Source: UBA3064 sp023258775 (GTDB lineage: Bacteria > Pseudomonadota > Gammaproteobacteria > Burkholderiales > Burkholderiaceae_E). From it: DNA of 59,916 nucleotides. This document shows positions 8,624-16,953 of the stretch, piece after piece. Positions within the stretch are counted from its first letter, which is position 1. Each line of letters begins with the position of its first letter. The translations under genes and the position numbers were made by a program. The stretch lies in assembly GCA_044355655.1 (NCBI GenBank), contig JBIKXS010000017.1, positions 1 to 59,916 of the forward strand, read 5' to 3'. Below the pieces are notes generated by a model. The model saw only the letters and a list, made by a program, of their open reading frames with translations. It was not told the origin of the DNA and searched no databases.

Positions 8624-8639
8624 AGCAGAACTTGTGCCA
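8624..8639 (-). promoter_or_regulatory. Sigma-54 promoter of the porin-glnK-amtB operon
   Basis: The minus strand reads TGGCACAAGTTCTGCT: GG and GC are exactly ten bases apart, matching the -24/-12 consensus TGGCAC-N5-TTGC with one change. The predicted transcription start is near 8613, giving a leader of about 45 bases before the porin ATG. An NtrC-type palindrome lies about 110 bases upstream of that start, the usual enhancer distance. Confidence 0.82.
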
Positions 8640-8713
8640 GTTTGAGACAGCCCGGTCACAAGGCGCCAAATCGCTAACAACCATCACGGTTCAGCCCCCA
8701 GAAAGCGAAGCGT

Positions 8714-8730
8714 CGCACCATCGTGGTGCG
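8714..8730. promoter_or_regulatory. NtrC-type binding palindrome
   Basis: CGCACCATCGTGGTGCG is a perfect 6-5-6 inverted repeat that matches the NtrC consensus TGCACC-N5-GGTGCA at all but the outermost base pair. A half-site-like TTGCACT follows at 8732. It lies in the 8568-8834 intergenic region between the divergent porin and comM genes, at enhancer distance from the sigma-54 promoter. Confidence 0.8.
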
Positions 8731-8834
8731 ATTGCACTGTTATCGCGCGAGGCATTGCTTGATAAACCGATGCGGAAGGCGAGCGCTCCGCCCAACGACG
8801 GGGCGATTCACCATTATTTTTGAAAGTCATCACT

Positions 8835-10538
8835 ATGCAACTTGCCCGTGTCGACAGCCTTGCCCTGCTTGGCCTTAATGCCATTGAGGTGCACATCGAA
8901 GTACAAATTGCTCGCGGACTACCCGCTTTTCACCTCGTTGGACTTCCGGCCGCGCTTGTGCGTGAGTCTCGGGAACGCGTGCGCGCTGCACTTACTCAAA
9001 GCGGTTTTGACTTCCCGCAACAACGTCTCACGGTGAATCTCGCTCCAGCCGATTTACCCAAAGACAGCAATGGTTTTGAGTTGCCCATCGCCCTGGGCAT
9101 CCTGGTGGCAAGCCAGCAACTGCCTGCGGCGTCCCTCAAAGGCATTGTCTTTCTGGGTGAGTTATCCCTCGGTGGCCAACTACAGCCGGTTCGCGCAGGC
9201 TTTGCCTTAGGCTTAGGCTTTTCACGCCGTCTTGAACAACAGTCTGGCACACATGAAGGCAAGCATCTGCCTGTGTTGCTTGTGCCCCCGGAAAGTGCGG
9301 CCGACTGCGCCAGAGCCTATGACGGTGAGGTTTGGCAGGCCAAGGATTTGCGAAGTCTTTGCCAATCACTGACGAGCGCCCGGGCTAAAGATGAGCTGGC
9401 TTACCAAGGCGCCGAGTCGACATCAAAACATTCACCGCAATCCGAACTCGCTATTCATGAATCATCGTCAAAATTGAGCCCGCGAATCAATGCTAACCCT
9501 GACCTTTCCGATTTGCAGGGAAACCCGCTTGCCAAGCTCGCGGCTTGCGTTGCGGCAAGTGGCGGCCATCATCTGCTACTCGTCGGTCCCCCTGGATGCG
9601 GTAAAACCATGCTTGCTCAAGCCATGGCATCAATTACGCCCGCAGCGACGATGCCAATCCAGCGTGAGCAAATGGCCCTGGCAAGTCTTAAACGCTCACA
9701 ATTGATTTCAGAAAACATTCAGCAGCCAGTCTTCAGGCAACCCCATCACAGCGCTTCAATGAGCGCACTCTGTGGTGGTGGCTCGCCGCCAAGACCAGGC
9801 GAAATTAGCCTTGCTCACGGCGGCATTCTGTTTCTGGATGAACTAACTGAGTTTGACCCTCGAGTGCTTGAAGCCCTACGCGAACCCTTGCAAGCGGGTT
9901 GCATGCACTTGGCCAAAGGAACACATAGCGCTGAGTTTCCTGCGCGCTTCCAACTGATCGCAGCCAGCAACCCCTGCCCCTGCGGATACGCGAGCGCGAA
10001 GCTCAAATCGAGTTCCGAAAGCACGCCTGATCTACCCCCTGGATTGCCGGCGAACACATGTATTTGCACGCCCGAGCGCTTAAGACGCTACCAAGGCCGC
10101 ATCTCGGGCCCCTTTCGCGACAGGATCGATCTGCAGGTGCAATGGCCAAGCCAATCCGAGAAAGACATTGAACGCGACTGGGCATTCGACTTGATGGCCC
10201 CAATGTTCAAAGCCCACGGCATTGATGCCAAGCGCCTAGATTCCGCAAAGGCCAGATCGCTTGCAAAAAGCTGCAGAAGCTTGCAACTTAAGCGACAAGC
10301 ACAATTAAACGCACACTTAACATCTGCGCAATTGCTCGCGCTAACAGGCCTCGACCCCCACACCGAGCCACTGCTGATCCAACTGCGTAGCCTGGGTTTT
10401 TCGCAGCGAGCTATTCATTCGGTGCTTAGGGTTGCTCAAAGCCTCGCCGATATGTTTGGCCTCGCACGCGTCGATGAGCGCTGCCTTGCCCTCGCTAGCC
10501 AGTTACGCCGACTGCCTAGCTTTGAGCATGCAAGCTAA
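8835..10538 (+). CDS. comM: YifB/ComM family Mg-chelatase-like AAA+ ATPase
   Basis: Hexameric AAA+ protein; ComM is a branch-migration helicase that promotes integration of DNA during natural transformation, although many YifB proteins have no tested role. The 567 residues start with the family sequence MQLARVDSLALLG, followed by the Lon-like N-terminal domain (about 20-165), a Ser/Lys-rich linker, Walker A LLVGPPGCGKTMLAQAM, Walker B GGILFLDELTEF, and the Cys-rich ASNPCPCGYAS...TCICTPERLRRY region with FRDRIDLQV. ATG 8835 fits the family; ATG 8820 lies five codons upstream. dprA, another transformation gene, also occurs in this window at 31.1 kb. Confidence 0.93.
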   Translation: MQLARVDSLALLGLNAIEVHIEVQIARGLPAFHLVGLPAALVRESRERVRAALTQSGFDFPQQRLTVNLAPADLPKDSNGFELPIALGILVASQQLPAASLKGIVFLGELSLGGQLQPVRAGFALGLGFSRRLEQQSGTHEGKHLPVLLVPPESAADCARAYDGEVWQAKDLRSLCQSLTSARAKDELAYQGAESTSKHSPQSELAIHESSSKLSPRINANPDLSDLQGNPLAKLAACVAASGGHHLLLVGPPGCGKTMLAQAMASITPAATMPIQREQMALASLKRSQLISENIQQPVFRQPHHSASMSALCGGGSPPRPGEISLAHGGILFLDELTEFDPRVLEALREPLQAGCMHLAKGTHSAEFPARFQLIAASNPCPCGYASAKLKSSSESTPDLPPGLPANTCICTPERLRRYQGRISGPFRDRIDLQVQWPSQSEKDIERDWAFDLMAPMFKAHGIDAKRLDSAKARSLAKSCRSLQLKRQAQLNAHLTSAQLLALTGLDPHTEPLLIQLRSLGFSQRAIHSVLRVAQSLADMFGLARVDERCLALASQLRRLPSFEHAS

Positions 10539-10580
10539 AACCTAAAGGTGATTTCAAGCCGGCAAGCAGTCCGACAAAAA

Positions 10581-11387
10581 CTAAAGCGCCCTCATCCATG
10601 CAAGCCCTCTGCTTGTACCGCCGGGGCTAGGATCTGCGGGTCGGTACTCACAACCGATCCAAGCTTGATAACCCAAGCGATCGATCAAATCAAACAAAAA
10701 GCGATAGTTGATTTCGCCGCTTTCGGGCTCATTGCGCTGCGGCACCGAGGCTATTTGGATGTGGGCTGCACGCGCAAGCAAGCGCTCGATGTTTTTGGCA
10801 AGATCGCCGTGAACAATTTGACAATGATACAAATCAAGTTGCAAAGCGAGTACATCACTGCCAACTTCATCCAAGATTTCAATCGCATCATCTTGTCGAT
10901 TTAAAAAATAGCCTGGTATGTCACGGGGATTGATCGGCTCGATTAAGCCTCGCAGGCCCTCACTTGCCAGGCGCTTGGCGGCATAACGCAAATTGTTCAC
11001 ATAACAATAATGCATCGCTGATCGATGCATTGCTTGCTGCTGGGCACTCGCGCTTGTAACTTGCAAGCCAGCCATAACATGGACTTGCTTGGTACCGAGA
11101 TGTTTTGCATAGCGGATGGCAAGCTCAAGTGCATCGCGAAACTCAGCCTCTCTGCCAGGTAGTGCAGCCAAGCCACGTTCACCAGCGTCCCAATGACCTG
11201 GTGGCAAATTAAAAAGAACGTTCTCTAAATCATGCGATTCAAGTTCTGCCTTTATTTGTTCTGGTGAAAAATCATAAGGAAACAAATACTCGACAGCCTT
11301 AAAACCATCGGCAGCGGCTGCGCCGAAACGTTCTAAAAAAGGCAGCTCTGGATAAAGCATCGACAAATTGGCGGCAAATTGGGGCAT
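10581..11387 (-). CDS. otnI: 2-oxo-tetronate isomerase OtnI (hydroxypyruvate isomerase family)
   Basis: TIM-barrel sugar isomerase of 268 residues, related to hydroxypyruvate isomerase. Seen: MPQFAANLSMLYPELPFLERF at the N-terminus, VLFNLPPGHWDAGERG, GLIEPINPRDIPGYFL (metal-binding Glu) and IGCEYRP at the C-terminus, all as in the Hyi/OtnI family. In the known L-threonate/D-erythronate pathway OtnI interconverts 2-oxo- and 3-oxo-tetronate. It is the last gene of ltnD-otnK-otnC-otnI, 49 bp after otnC. The operon context, more than the sequence, decides between OtnI and Hyi. Confidence 0.87.
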   Translation of the reverse strand: MPQFAANLSMLYPELPFLERFGAAAADGFKAVEYLFPYDFSPEQIKAELESHDLENVLFNLPPGHWDAGERGLAALPGREAEFRDALELAIRYAKHLGTKQVHVMAGLQVTSASAQQQAMHRSAMHYCYVNNLRYAAKRLASEGLRGLIEPINPRDIPGYFLNRQDDAIEILDEVGSDVLALQLDLYHCQIVHGDLAKNIERLLARAAHIQIASVPQRNEPESGEINYRFLFDLIDRLGYQAWIGCEYRPADPSPGGTSRGLAWMRAL

Positions 11388-11436
11388 GATCGTCCTCGGT
11401 GCTTTGCAAAAAAAGGGCTTGGTCTTGACTGTTGAC

Positions 11437-12060
11437 TTATACGCTTTGTGGAAACCGGGTCAAAAGCGCTTCACGTTGAGCTGCCGACAGGCATCGACAG
11501 GCCTTGCCATGCAAGCGCAAATGAATCGCAGCGGTTTGCTCAAGCTCTTCGGCAGTGTCAGCTGCGGCCTCAAGGCTCGAACCCGCAACAACCGGACCGT
11601 GGTGGGCAAGTAAAAGCGCATAAGCATGTTGCGAAGCTTCGCCAACGGCCTTGGCAAGCGAAAGATCGCCCGGCGCAAAATAAGGCAGCAGACGAAGGCG
11701 CCCGACTCGCATGACAAAGTAGGCTGTATAGGCTGGCAATACGTCTTCAGGGTCGATATCGGTAAGCAGCGATAAAGCAACCGATTGACTGCCGTGCAGA
11801 TGAACAATCGCTTTGGCCTTCGGGCGGCTCGCATACATGGCCAAATGCAAGGCGGCCTCTTTGGTGGGCGGGTCTCCACCACAATGCCGACCGCTCGGGT
11901 CGAGCGCTGATAAACGCTCTGGCGCAAGCCTATCGAGGCGAACGCCAGTGGGCGTCATTAAAAAGCCATCACCTTGTCGGATGCTGATGTTTCCGGTTGC
12001 ACCATGCGTGTAGCCGCGCCGATGCAGGCTTTCGCCAAGTTGACATAGGGCATCACGCAT
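11437..12060 (-). CDS. otnC: 3-oxo-tetronate 4-phosphate decarboxylase OtnC (class II aldolase)
   Basis: Class II aldolase/adducin-fold metalloenzyme of 207 residues. It shows GYTHGATGNISIR, LMTPTGVRLDRL, the Zn-ligand segment AIVHLHGSQSVALS and the second ligand in LLLAHHGPVV. In the OtnK/OtnC pathway it decarboxylates 3-oxo-tetronate 4-phosphate to dihydroxyacetone phosphate. ATG 12060 overlaps the otnK stop by eight bases, consistent with coupling; longer frames up to 12168 are inside otnK. Fuculose-phosphate aldolase activity is the family alternative, made unlikely by the neighbours. Confidence 0.9.
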   Translation of the reverse strand: MRDALCQLGESLHRRGYTHGATGNISIRQGDGFLMTPTGVRLDRLAPERLSALDPSGRHCGGDPPTKEAALHLAMYASRPKAKAIVHLHGSQSVALSLLTDIDPEDVLPAYTAYFVMRVGRLRLLPYFAPGDLSLAKAVGEASQHAYALLLAHHGPVVAGSSLEAAADTAEELEQTAAIHLRLHGKACRCLSAAQREALLTRFPQSV

Positions 12061-13501
12061 CAAGCAAATCCAAGGCCTTGGTGAAAAAGTCCTCTGCGCC
12101 AAAATTGCCTGATTTGAGTGCCAGGGCGAATCCTTGCAGGGATTCGGTCCATGGCACACCGGGATCAATTTGGGCGCCGATCTTAAGCAACTTCACATCA
12201 AGTGCTTGAACGACCGCTCCTGAAGTCTCACCACCTGCCACCACGAAACGTCTCACCCCGAAACGCTTGGCCTCTTTTGCGAGATCGGCCATCAAGGATT
12301 CAATCCAGGCACTGGCTATGTCGATACCGAGTGCATCTTGGACCTGCTTGACCGATTCGGCTTGCGCGGTGGCATAAACCAATAGCCTTGGAGGACGCGG
12401 CTTTGCATGTATAGCTTGTGCTTTGGAGGTCTGCTCAAACAAGCGCGCAAGACAAGCTACATAGTCATTCATCCAGGTGGCTTTTGCCTGCTCATCCCTG
12501 GCAAGCTTTAAGGGGTCGATTGCAAGCGATACATCGTTTGATGTTTTGGACTGTTGTATAAAATGCTTAACCTGTGCCTGGCTAGCTAAGGAACATGAGC
12601 CTGAAAGAATCAGCCCTGGCCCGGTTTGCCGGGGTAAAAAGGCAACCGACTCATGGGGGCTTTGACCATGGGGGTTGTGACCACCGGGGATCTCTCCACT
12701 GGGGCTTTCTCCGCTGGAGCTATCTCCATCGAGGTTTTGGCCCATAGCGCCAGGTGCTTCAAAACCAATAGCAATGCCCGAGCCGGCAACCACCAAGCTT
12801 TGCTCCATGACAAGCTTGCCAAGCACATGCAAATCCTGATCGCTTGTGGCATCAGCAATGGCCATGCGAACGCCGTCTGCCTTGAGTTGCTCGATGCGCT
12901 GAGCGATGGCCTTTGGACCTTGGGCGATTGTTTGATAGTCGATAAGACCGATGCGATGCTTGGACTGTCGCTGTAAGACTCGAACCAGGTTGCTGTCGGT
13001 CATCGGCGTGAGCGGGTGGTCCTTCATGCCTGAATCAGAAAGCAATTGGTCACCGACAAACAAGTGACCGCGAAACACGGTGCGACCTCCTGCGGGAAAG
13101 GCCGGGCAGACCATGGCGAAGTCAGCTTTAAGTGCCTCCATCAGGGCATCGGCAACCGGCCCGATATTGCCCTTATCGGTCGAATCAAAGGTCGAACACA
13201 CTTTAAAGTAACAACGCTTGGCGCCCCGGGCTTGCAGCCATTGCCAGGCTCGCAAGGACATAGCTTGGGCTTGAAGCGGATCGATGGTTCTAGATTTCAA
13301 GGCGACAACCACCGCATCGGTTTGGGCAAAAAGTTGCTTCTCATCGAGCGGCTCGCCCGCTGCATTCACAAAGCTTTTGCCTTCCTCGGGCAAGCCAAAT
13401 AGCTGCAAAGTACGCCAACCGGCACGCACAAGATTGTTGGCCAGATCGGTCGCACCGGTGAAATCGTCAGCGATGCAAGCCAGCGAAAGCGAAGCACTCA
13501 T
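12053..13501 (-). CDS. otnK: 3-oxo-tetronate kinase OtnK (DUF1537 family)
   Basis: Four-carbon acid sugar kinase of 482 residues. The N-terminal substrate domain begins LACIADDFTGATDLANNL (the DDFTGA signature); the C-terminal nucleotide-binding domain includes LILSGSCSLASQAQV and FVVAGGETSGAVVQAL. It phosphorylates 3-oxo-tetronate for OtnC. ATG 13501 begins the family sequence, seven bases after the ltnD stop. Odd: the interdomain linker (about residues 254-284) is a Gly-led pentapeptide repeat encoded by a 15-bp minisatellite, making the linker longer and more polar than in relatives I know. Confidence 0.92.
   Translation of the reverse strand: MSASLSLACIADDFTGATDLANNLVRAGWRTLQLFGLPEEGKSFVNAAGEPLDEKQLFAQTDAVVVALKSRTIDPLQAQAMSLRAWQWLQARGAKRCYFKVCSTFDSTDKGNIGPVADALMEALKADFAMVCPAFPAGGRTVFRGHLFVGDQLLSDSGMKDHPLTPMTDSNLVRVLQRQSKHRIGLIDYQTIAQGPKAIAQRIEQLKADGVRMAIADATSDQDLHVLGKLVMEQSLVVAGSGIAIGFEAPGAMGQNLDGDSSSGESPSGEIPGGHNPHGQSPHESVAFLPRQTGPGLILSGSCSLASQAQVKHFIQQSKTSNDVSLAIDPLKLARDEQAKATWMNDYVACLARLFEQTSKAQAIHAKPRPPRLLVYATAQAESVKQVQDALGIDIASAWIESLMADLAKEAKRFGVRRFVVAGGETSGAVVQALDVKLLKIGAQIDPGVPWTESLQGFALALKSGNFGAEDFFTKALDLLDA
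12651..12740. repeat. 15-bp minisatellite, six degenerate copies, in otnK
   Basis: Six consecutive 15-base units start at 12651, 12666, 12681, 12696, 12711 and 12726, each of the form C-C-A-N-N-GGGG-N-T-N-T-G/C-T. The period is a multiple of three, so the minus-strand product is a clean pentapeptide repeat: GQNLD, GDSSS, GESPS, GEIPG, GHNPH, GQSPH. No stop or frameshift results. Confidence 0.9.
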
Positions 13502-13508
13502 GCAGCCC

Positions 13509-14555
13509 TCATCCTTGGTCAGATTGTTTGGCGGGCAAGTCAATCCCCGTGAGTTTGGCAAAAAACTGGATCACTGCGGCATCGTCCTCAAGCCCATGGC
13601 CTGCTGCGCTTGCTGCCAAATACATTTGGTGGGCGGTTGCCGAAAGCGGCAGCGGAAAGGGCAATTTGCGCGCGCTATCGAGCACGATACCTAAGTCTTT
13701 GACAAAAATATTGACCGCCGACAAAGGCGTGTAATCGCCTTGCAAAATATGTGGAACGCGATTTTCAAACATCCAGGAGTTGCCTGCGCTGTTGCTTATT
13801 ACCTCATAAAGCGCATTTGGGTTGGCACCGCTCCGGATGCCGAGCGCCATGGCCTCGGCCGCAGCGGCGATATGTACCCCTGCGAGCAATTGATTGACCA
13901 TTTTCACGGTTGATCCAACACCGATCGCTTCGCTCAATCGATAGCACCTGGCTGATACCGCATCAAGCAAGGGCTTGACCTTGTCAAAGGCTTGCTTGGG
14001 CCCAGAGCCCATTACAGTCATCGAAGCCTGTGCAGCCTTTGCTGGCCCCCCTGAGACAGGCGTATCGAGCATAAGGACTCCGTACTGAGCCACTCTGTTG
14101 GCCAAGGCACGCGCATCATCGGGCGCAACGGTTGCGCAAGCCAGGATGACCGAGCCTGCTCGCATGCGGCTTTGCTGAGGATCGGGGCCTAAAAGACCGT
14201 GTTCCTCAAAGAGCACCGCCTCGGTTTGAGAGGCATTGACCACCATCACCATCACTGCATCGCAATGGGCAAGTTCCGCCGCCCGTAAGCAGCTATGCCC
14301 GCCAAGATCGCTAAAGGCTTTACGCGTCGTATCGCGCAAATCGCAACCCCAAACTGAAAAGCCAGCACGCAAAAGACTCGAAGCGGCCCCAAAACCCATG
14401 GCGCCTAAACCAATGACACCAAATGAATGATTTGGACCAGGCTTGCCGCTTGAGGCCTCGGCCTCGCCGCCAACTGTGGTTATGCTTGACGCCTGACTAT
14501 CGCTTTGCGCGACTTGGTGCTGATTCGCGCGATTATCTTGATTCGGAGTATTCAT
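13509..14555 (-). CDS. ltnD: L-threonate dehydrogenase LtnD (3-hydroxyacid dehydrogenase family)
   Basis: NAD-dependent beta-hydroxyacid dehydrogenase of 348 residues. It has the Rossmann motif GVIGLGAMGFGAA, the substrate-binding DTPVSGGPAKAAQ and the catalytic-Lys segment GSTVKMVNQLLAGVH. In the pathway it oxidises L-threonate (or a stereoisomer) to 2-oxo-tetronate. ATG 14555 is the first plausible start, but it gives a 43-residue Gln/Ser/Gly-rich tail before the Rossmann fold that relatives usually lack, and no ATG, GTG or TTG is available further in. The start lies one base from the GTG of the divergent CaiB gene. Confidence 0.88.
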   Translation of the reverse strand: MNTPNQDNRANQHQVAQSDSQASSITTVGGEAEASSGKPGPNHSFGVIGLGAMGFGAASSLLRAGFSVWGCDLRDTTRKAFSDLGGHSCLRAAELAHCDAVMVMVVNASQTEAVLFEEHGLLGPDPQQSRMRAGSVILACATVAPDDARALANRVAQYGVLMLDTPVSGGPAKAAQASMTVMGSGPKQAFDKVKPLLDAVSARCYRLSEAIGVGSTVKMVNQLLAGVHIAAAAEAMALGIRSGANPNALYEVISNSAGNSWMFENRVPHILQGDYTPLSAVNIFVKDLGIVLDSARKLPFPLPLSATAHQMYLAASAAGHGLEDDAAVIQFFAKLTGIDLPAKQSDQG

Positions 14556-14556
14556 C

Positions 14557-15675
14557 GTGTCGTCTTCAAATCCCAAGCATCCCATCGGCAGCGCTGCAAT
14601 GCAACCCGGCACTGCTCAAGCCGCTTGCTCGCCACTTGAAACCATCAAGCCTTTGCAAGGCTTTAAGGTGGTCGAATTGCATGCAATCGGCCCGGTACCC
14701 TTTGCAGGCTACATCTTGGCTCAACTCGGTGCCCAAGTCATTCGGGTAAGCCCTCCTTCCGATCCACAACTTGGCGTTGGGGTAGCAGCGCGTTTTGACT
14801 TGCTCAACAGCAACAAATCAGCCCATGCCCTAGACTTAAAGAGTCGCCAAGGTCTTGATGCGCTTGAAGTCTTACTTGAGGATGCTGACCTCTTGCTCGA
14901 GGGCTTCAGACCGGGGGTTTTAGAACGCTTAGGACTTGAGCCAAAAAGCGTTCTTGAGCGTCACCCAAGACTTGTCATCGGTAGGCTTTCAGGCTGGGGC
15001 CAACAAGGGATCTGGGCCGATCGTGCTGGCCACGATATCAATTATCTGGCTGTGGCAGGTATTCTTCATGCCATCGGCCCCTCCCAAACACCGGTTGTGC
15101 CATTGAATTTGATTGGTGATTTCGGCGGAGGCACGATGCATTTATTGCTTGGCGTTTTGTGTGCGCTCTTGCAGCGCAGCCAAAGCGGCAAAGGCATGGT
15201 GGTGAGCACCAGTATTCTGGCAGCCTCGGTTGGCCTGACACCGATGTTTTACGGACTGATAGCAGCGGGCATTTGGCATTTGCAACGCGAGCATAATTTA
15301 CTTGATGGCGCAGCACCGTTTTATCGTGTGTATCGTTGTGCCGATGATAAATATGTTGCTGTGGGTGCAATCGAAGCTAAGTTTTATCGCGAACTCTTAA
15401 AGCTTACCGGCCTTGAGGGCAAACTTGATGCCGGCAAACAGCACGATCGGGCAAGTTGGCCTGCAAGTGCTGAGGCCTTGGCTCAAGCCTTTGCCGGCAA
15501 GACACGCGATCAATGGGCATCGCTTGCCGAGCGCGTCGATGCCTGCGTTGCACCGGTGCTCGATTTCATCGAGGCAAGTCAATATGCTCACAATCTTGAT
15601 AACGCACTTTATGAACAAGGCGAGCAACAGGCTTTCGTGCGCCCCGGTCAGGTCTTAGGATTTAGCCGCTTGTGA
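14557..15675 (+). CDS. CaiB/BaiF family protein, alpha-methylacyl-CoA racemase type
   Basis: Member of the family III CoA-transferase fold, 372 residues. The sequence GRLSGWGQQGIWADRAGHD followed by INYLAVAGILHAIG matches the alpha-methylacyl-CoA racemase branch (catalytic Asp160 in the GHDINYLA motif) rather than formyl-CoA transferases. Such racemases act on 2-methyl-branched acyl-CoA in fatty acid or sterol side-chain breakdown; the substrate here is unknown. GTG 14557 has GGAG eight bases upstream; ATG 14599 is an alternative that would leave room for a promoter. The 3' end overlaps the convergent MFS gene by 21 bases. No acyl-CoA dehydrogenase or hydratase is nearby. Confidence 0.8.
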   Translation: MSSSNPKHPIGSAAMQPGTAQAACSPLETIKPLQGFKVVELHAIGPVPFAGYILAQLGAQVIRVSPPSDPQLGVGVAARFDLLNSNKSAHALDLKSRQGLDALEVLLEDADLLLEGFRPGVLERLGLEPKSVLERHPRLVIGRLSGWGQQGIWADRAGHDINYLAVAGILHAIGPSQTPVVPLNLIGDFGGGTMHLLLGVLCALLQRSQSGKGMVVSTSILAASVGLTPMFYGLIAAGIWHLQREHNLLDGAAPFYRVYRCADDKYVAVGAIEAKFYRELLKLTGLEGKLDAGKQHDRASWPASAEALAQAFAGKTRDQWASLAERVDACVAPVLDFIEASQYAHNLDNALYEQGEQQAFVRPGQVLGFSRL

Positions 15676-16890
15676 TCGTAAAGGCAAAAGGGATAACACT
15701 TGTAACACCATAAGCAAGGCCATGGCGATTTGGAAGGATTGCACTGTAGTTGCACCGAGTAGTCCCGCTGCATCGATCAGCGCGCCAAATCCCCATTGCA
15801 AAAAGAAAACCCCACCAAAAAGAAGCAGGTTCGACCCGGTGTAGGCCCGCCCGCCCAAGCGGGCTGGAAAACTTAAGGCGACCTCGGTTTGCAAGAGCGT
15901 GAAAACCGTTGAGATTGCGGCAAGCAATAACCAAAACACCCAAGCCCATGATTGCAGAAAGTAAATCATCGCAGCCTCGGTTAACAAGGTCAGCAGGGCT
16001 GCGAAGCGCATCACCTTGGGCCCATCCCAGCCTCTTGCAGCAATCTTTGGTGCTGCCCAGCCCAGCCACAAAAACCCAAGCAGCAAGGCAGCGTTAAAGA
16101 GCATTAAGGCTTGCGCTGTATCGCTTGCATTTAGCTTCAACACCTGCGTCATCCAAGGACCAGCCCATAAGGTTTGCAGGGCTAGAAAGCCGCCTTGAAA
16201 AAGCACCAGTGATGGCATAGCACCGCGTAAAAAGCGGCTTGCAAAGATCTCTCGATAACCCTGATCGCGTTCGCCATGAGGCTTTGCCGCAGCCTGATTT
16301 GATGCAGCCTCCTCTTCGTCCCTCGGCAGTGCAAGCCAAAGATACGCAGAACAGGCCAGCAAAAGGCCTGCAGCCAGCACAAAACACATGCGCCAACCAT
16401 AGGCTTGAGCGAGCATCGCCACCGGTACGGTGCTCACAAGAGCGCCACTTGTGCCGCAAACCAGGATCCAGGCGGCAAGGCGCTGCTGCCAATGCGCTGC
16501 AAACCAAAAGCGAAAAGCCTTGAGTGCCGCCATCAAGCAAGCTGCCATACCTGCACCAATCAGCGCGCGCCCAAGCCATAGGTGCGCAATTTGATCGCCC
16601 AGCGCAAAAAAGCCGCACCCGAGCGCAGCAACAAGCAGCAAACTCGCCTCGACTCGCCTTGAACCGAATCGGTCAAGCCATATGCCAAGCGGCAATTGCA
16701 TGGCTGAAAAGGCAACAAAATAAGCACTTGACATCGCACCCAAGTCACCCGCCGATAATGAAAACGCTGCAACCAGGTCAGGTGCCAACACCGCATTGAT
16801 CGCCCGCAAACCATAGGACATGAAAAAAGCCAGCGCAAAGGCCGAAAAAATCAGCAAGCCCCGCGCAAAGCTTCCCTTTGCTGCGTTCAT
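15655..16890 (-). CDS. Major facilitator superfamily transporter
   Basis: Inner-membrane permease of 411 residues with about 12 predicted helices. The loop between helices 2 and 3 has the MFS motif-A-like GIWLDRFGSRRVE, and the start MNAAKGSFARGLLIF leads directly into helix 1. The central loop (about 190-215) is charged and Ala-rich. The substrate is not evident. The nearby acid sugar operon makes a hydroxy acid possible, but the gene is separated from it by the CaiB gene, so this is only a guess. Confidence 0.85.
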   Translation of the reverse strand: MNAAKGSFARGLLIFSAFALAFFMSYGLRAINAVLAPDLVAAFSLSAGDLGAMSSAYFVAFSAMQLPLGIWLDRFGSRRVEASLLLVAALGCGFFALGDQIAHLWLGRALIGAGMAACLMAALKAFRFWFAAHWQQRLAAWILVCGTSGALVSTVPVAMLAQAYGWRMCFVLAAGLLLACSAYLWLALPRDEEEAASNQAAAKPHGERDQGYREIFASRFLRGAMPSLVLFQGGFLALQTLWAGPWMTQVLKLNASDTAQALMLFNAALLLGFLWLGWAAPKIAARGWDGPKVMRFAALLTLLTEAAMIYFLQSWAWVFWLLLAAISTVFTLLQTEVALSFPARLGGRAYTGSNLLLFGGVFFLQWGFGALIDAAGLLGATTVQSFQIAMALLMVLQVLSLLPLRSQAAKS

Positions 16891-16953
16891 CAGGCTTGCT
16901 TGCCCAAAGTGGTCATGGCTTTACCGATCACGGGCATCGCTTCAGGGTCGTGG

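Noticed and set aside
12651..12740. CRISPR-like spacing of repeats
   Set aside because: Units are directly adjacent without spacers, degenerate and in frame with otnK; this is a coding minisatellite.
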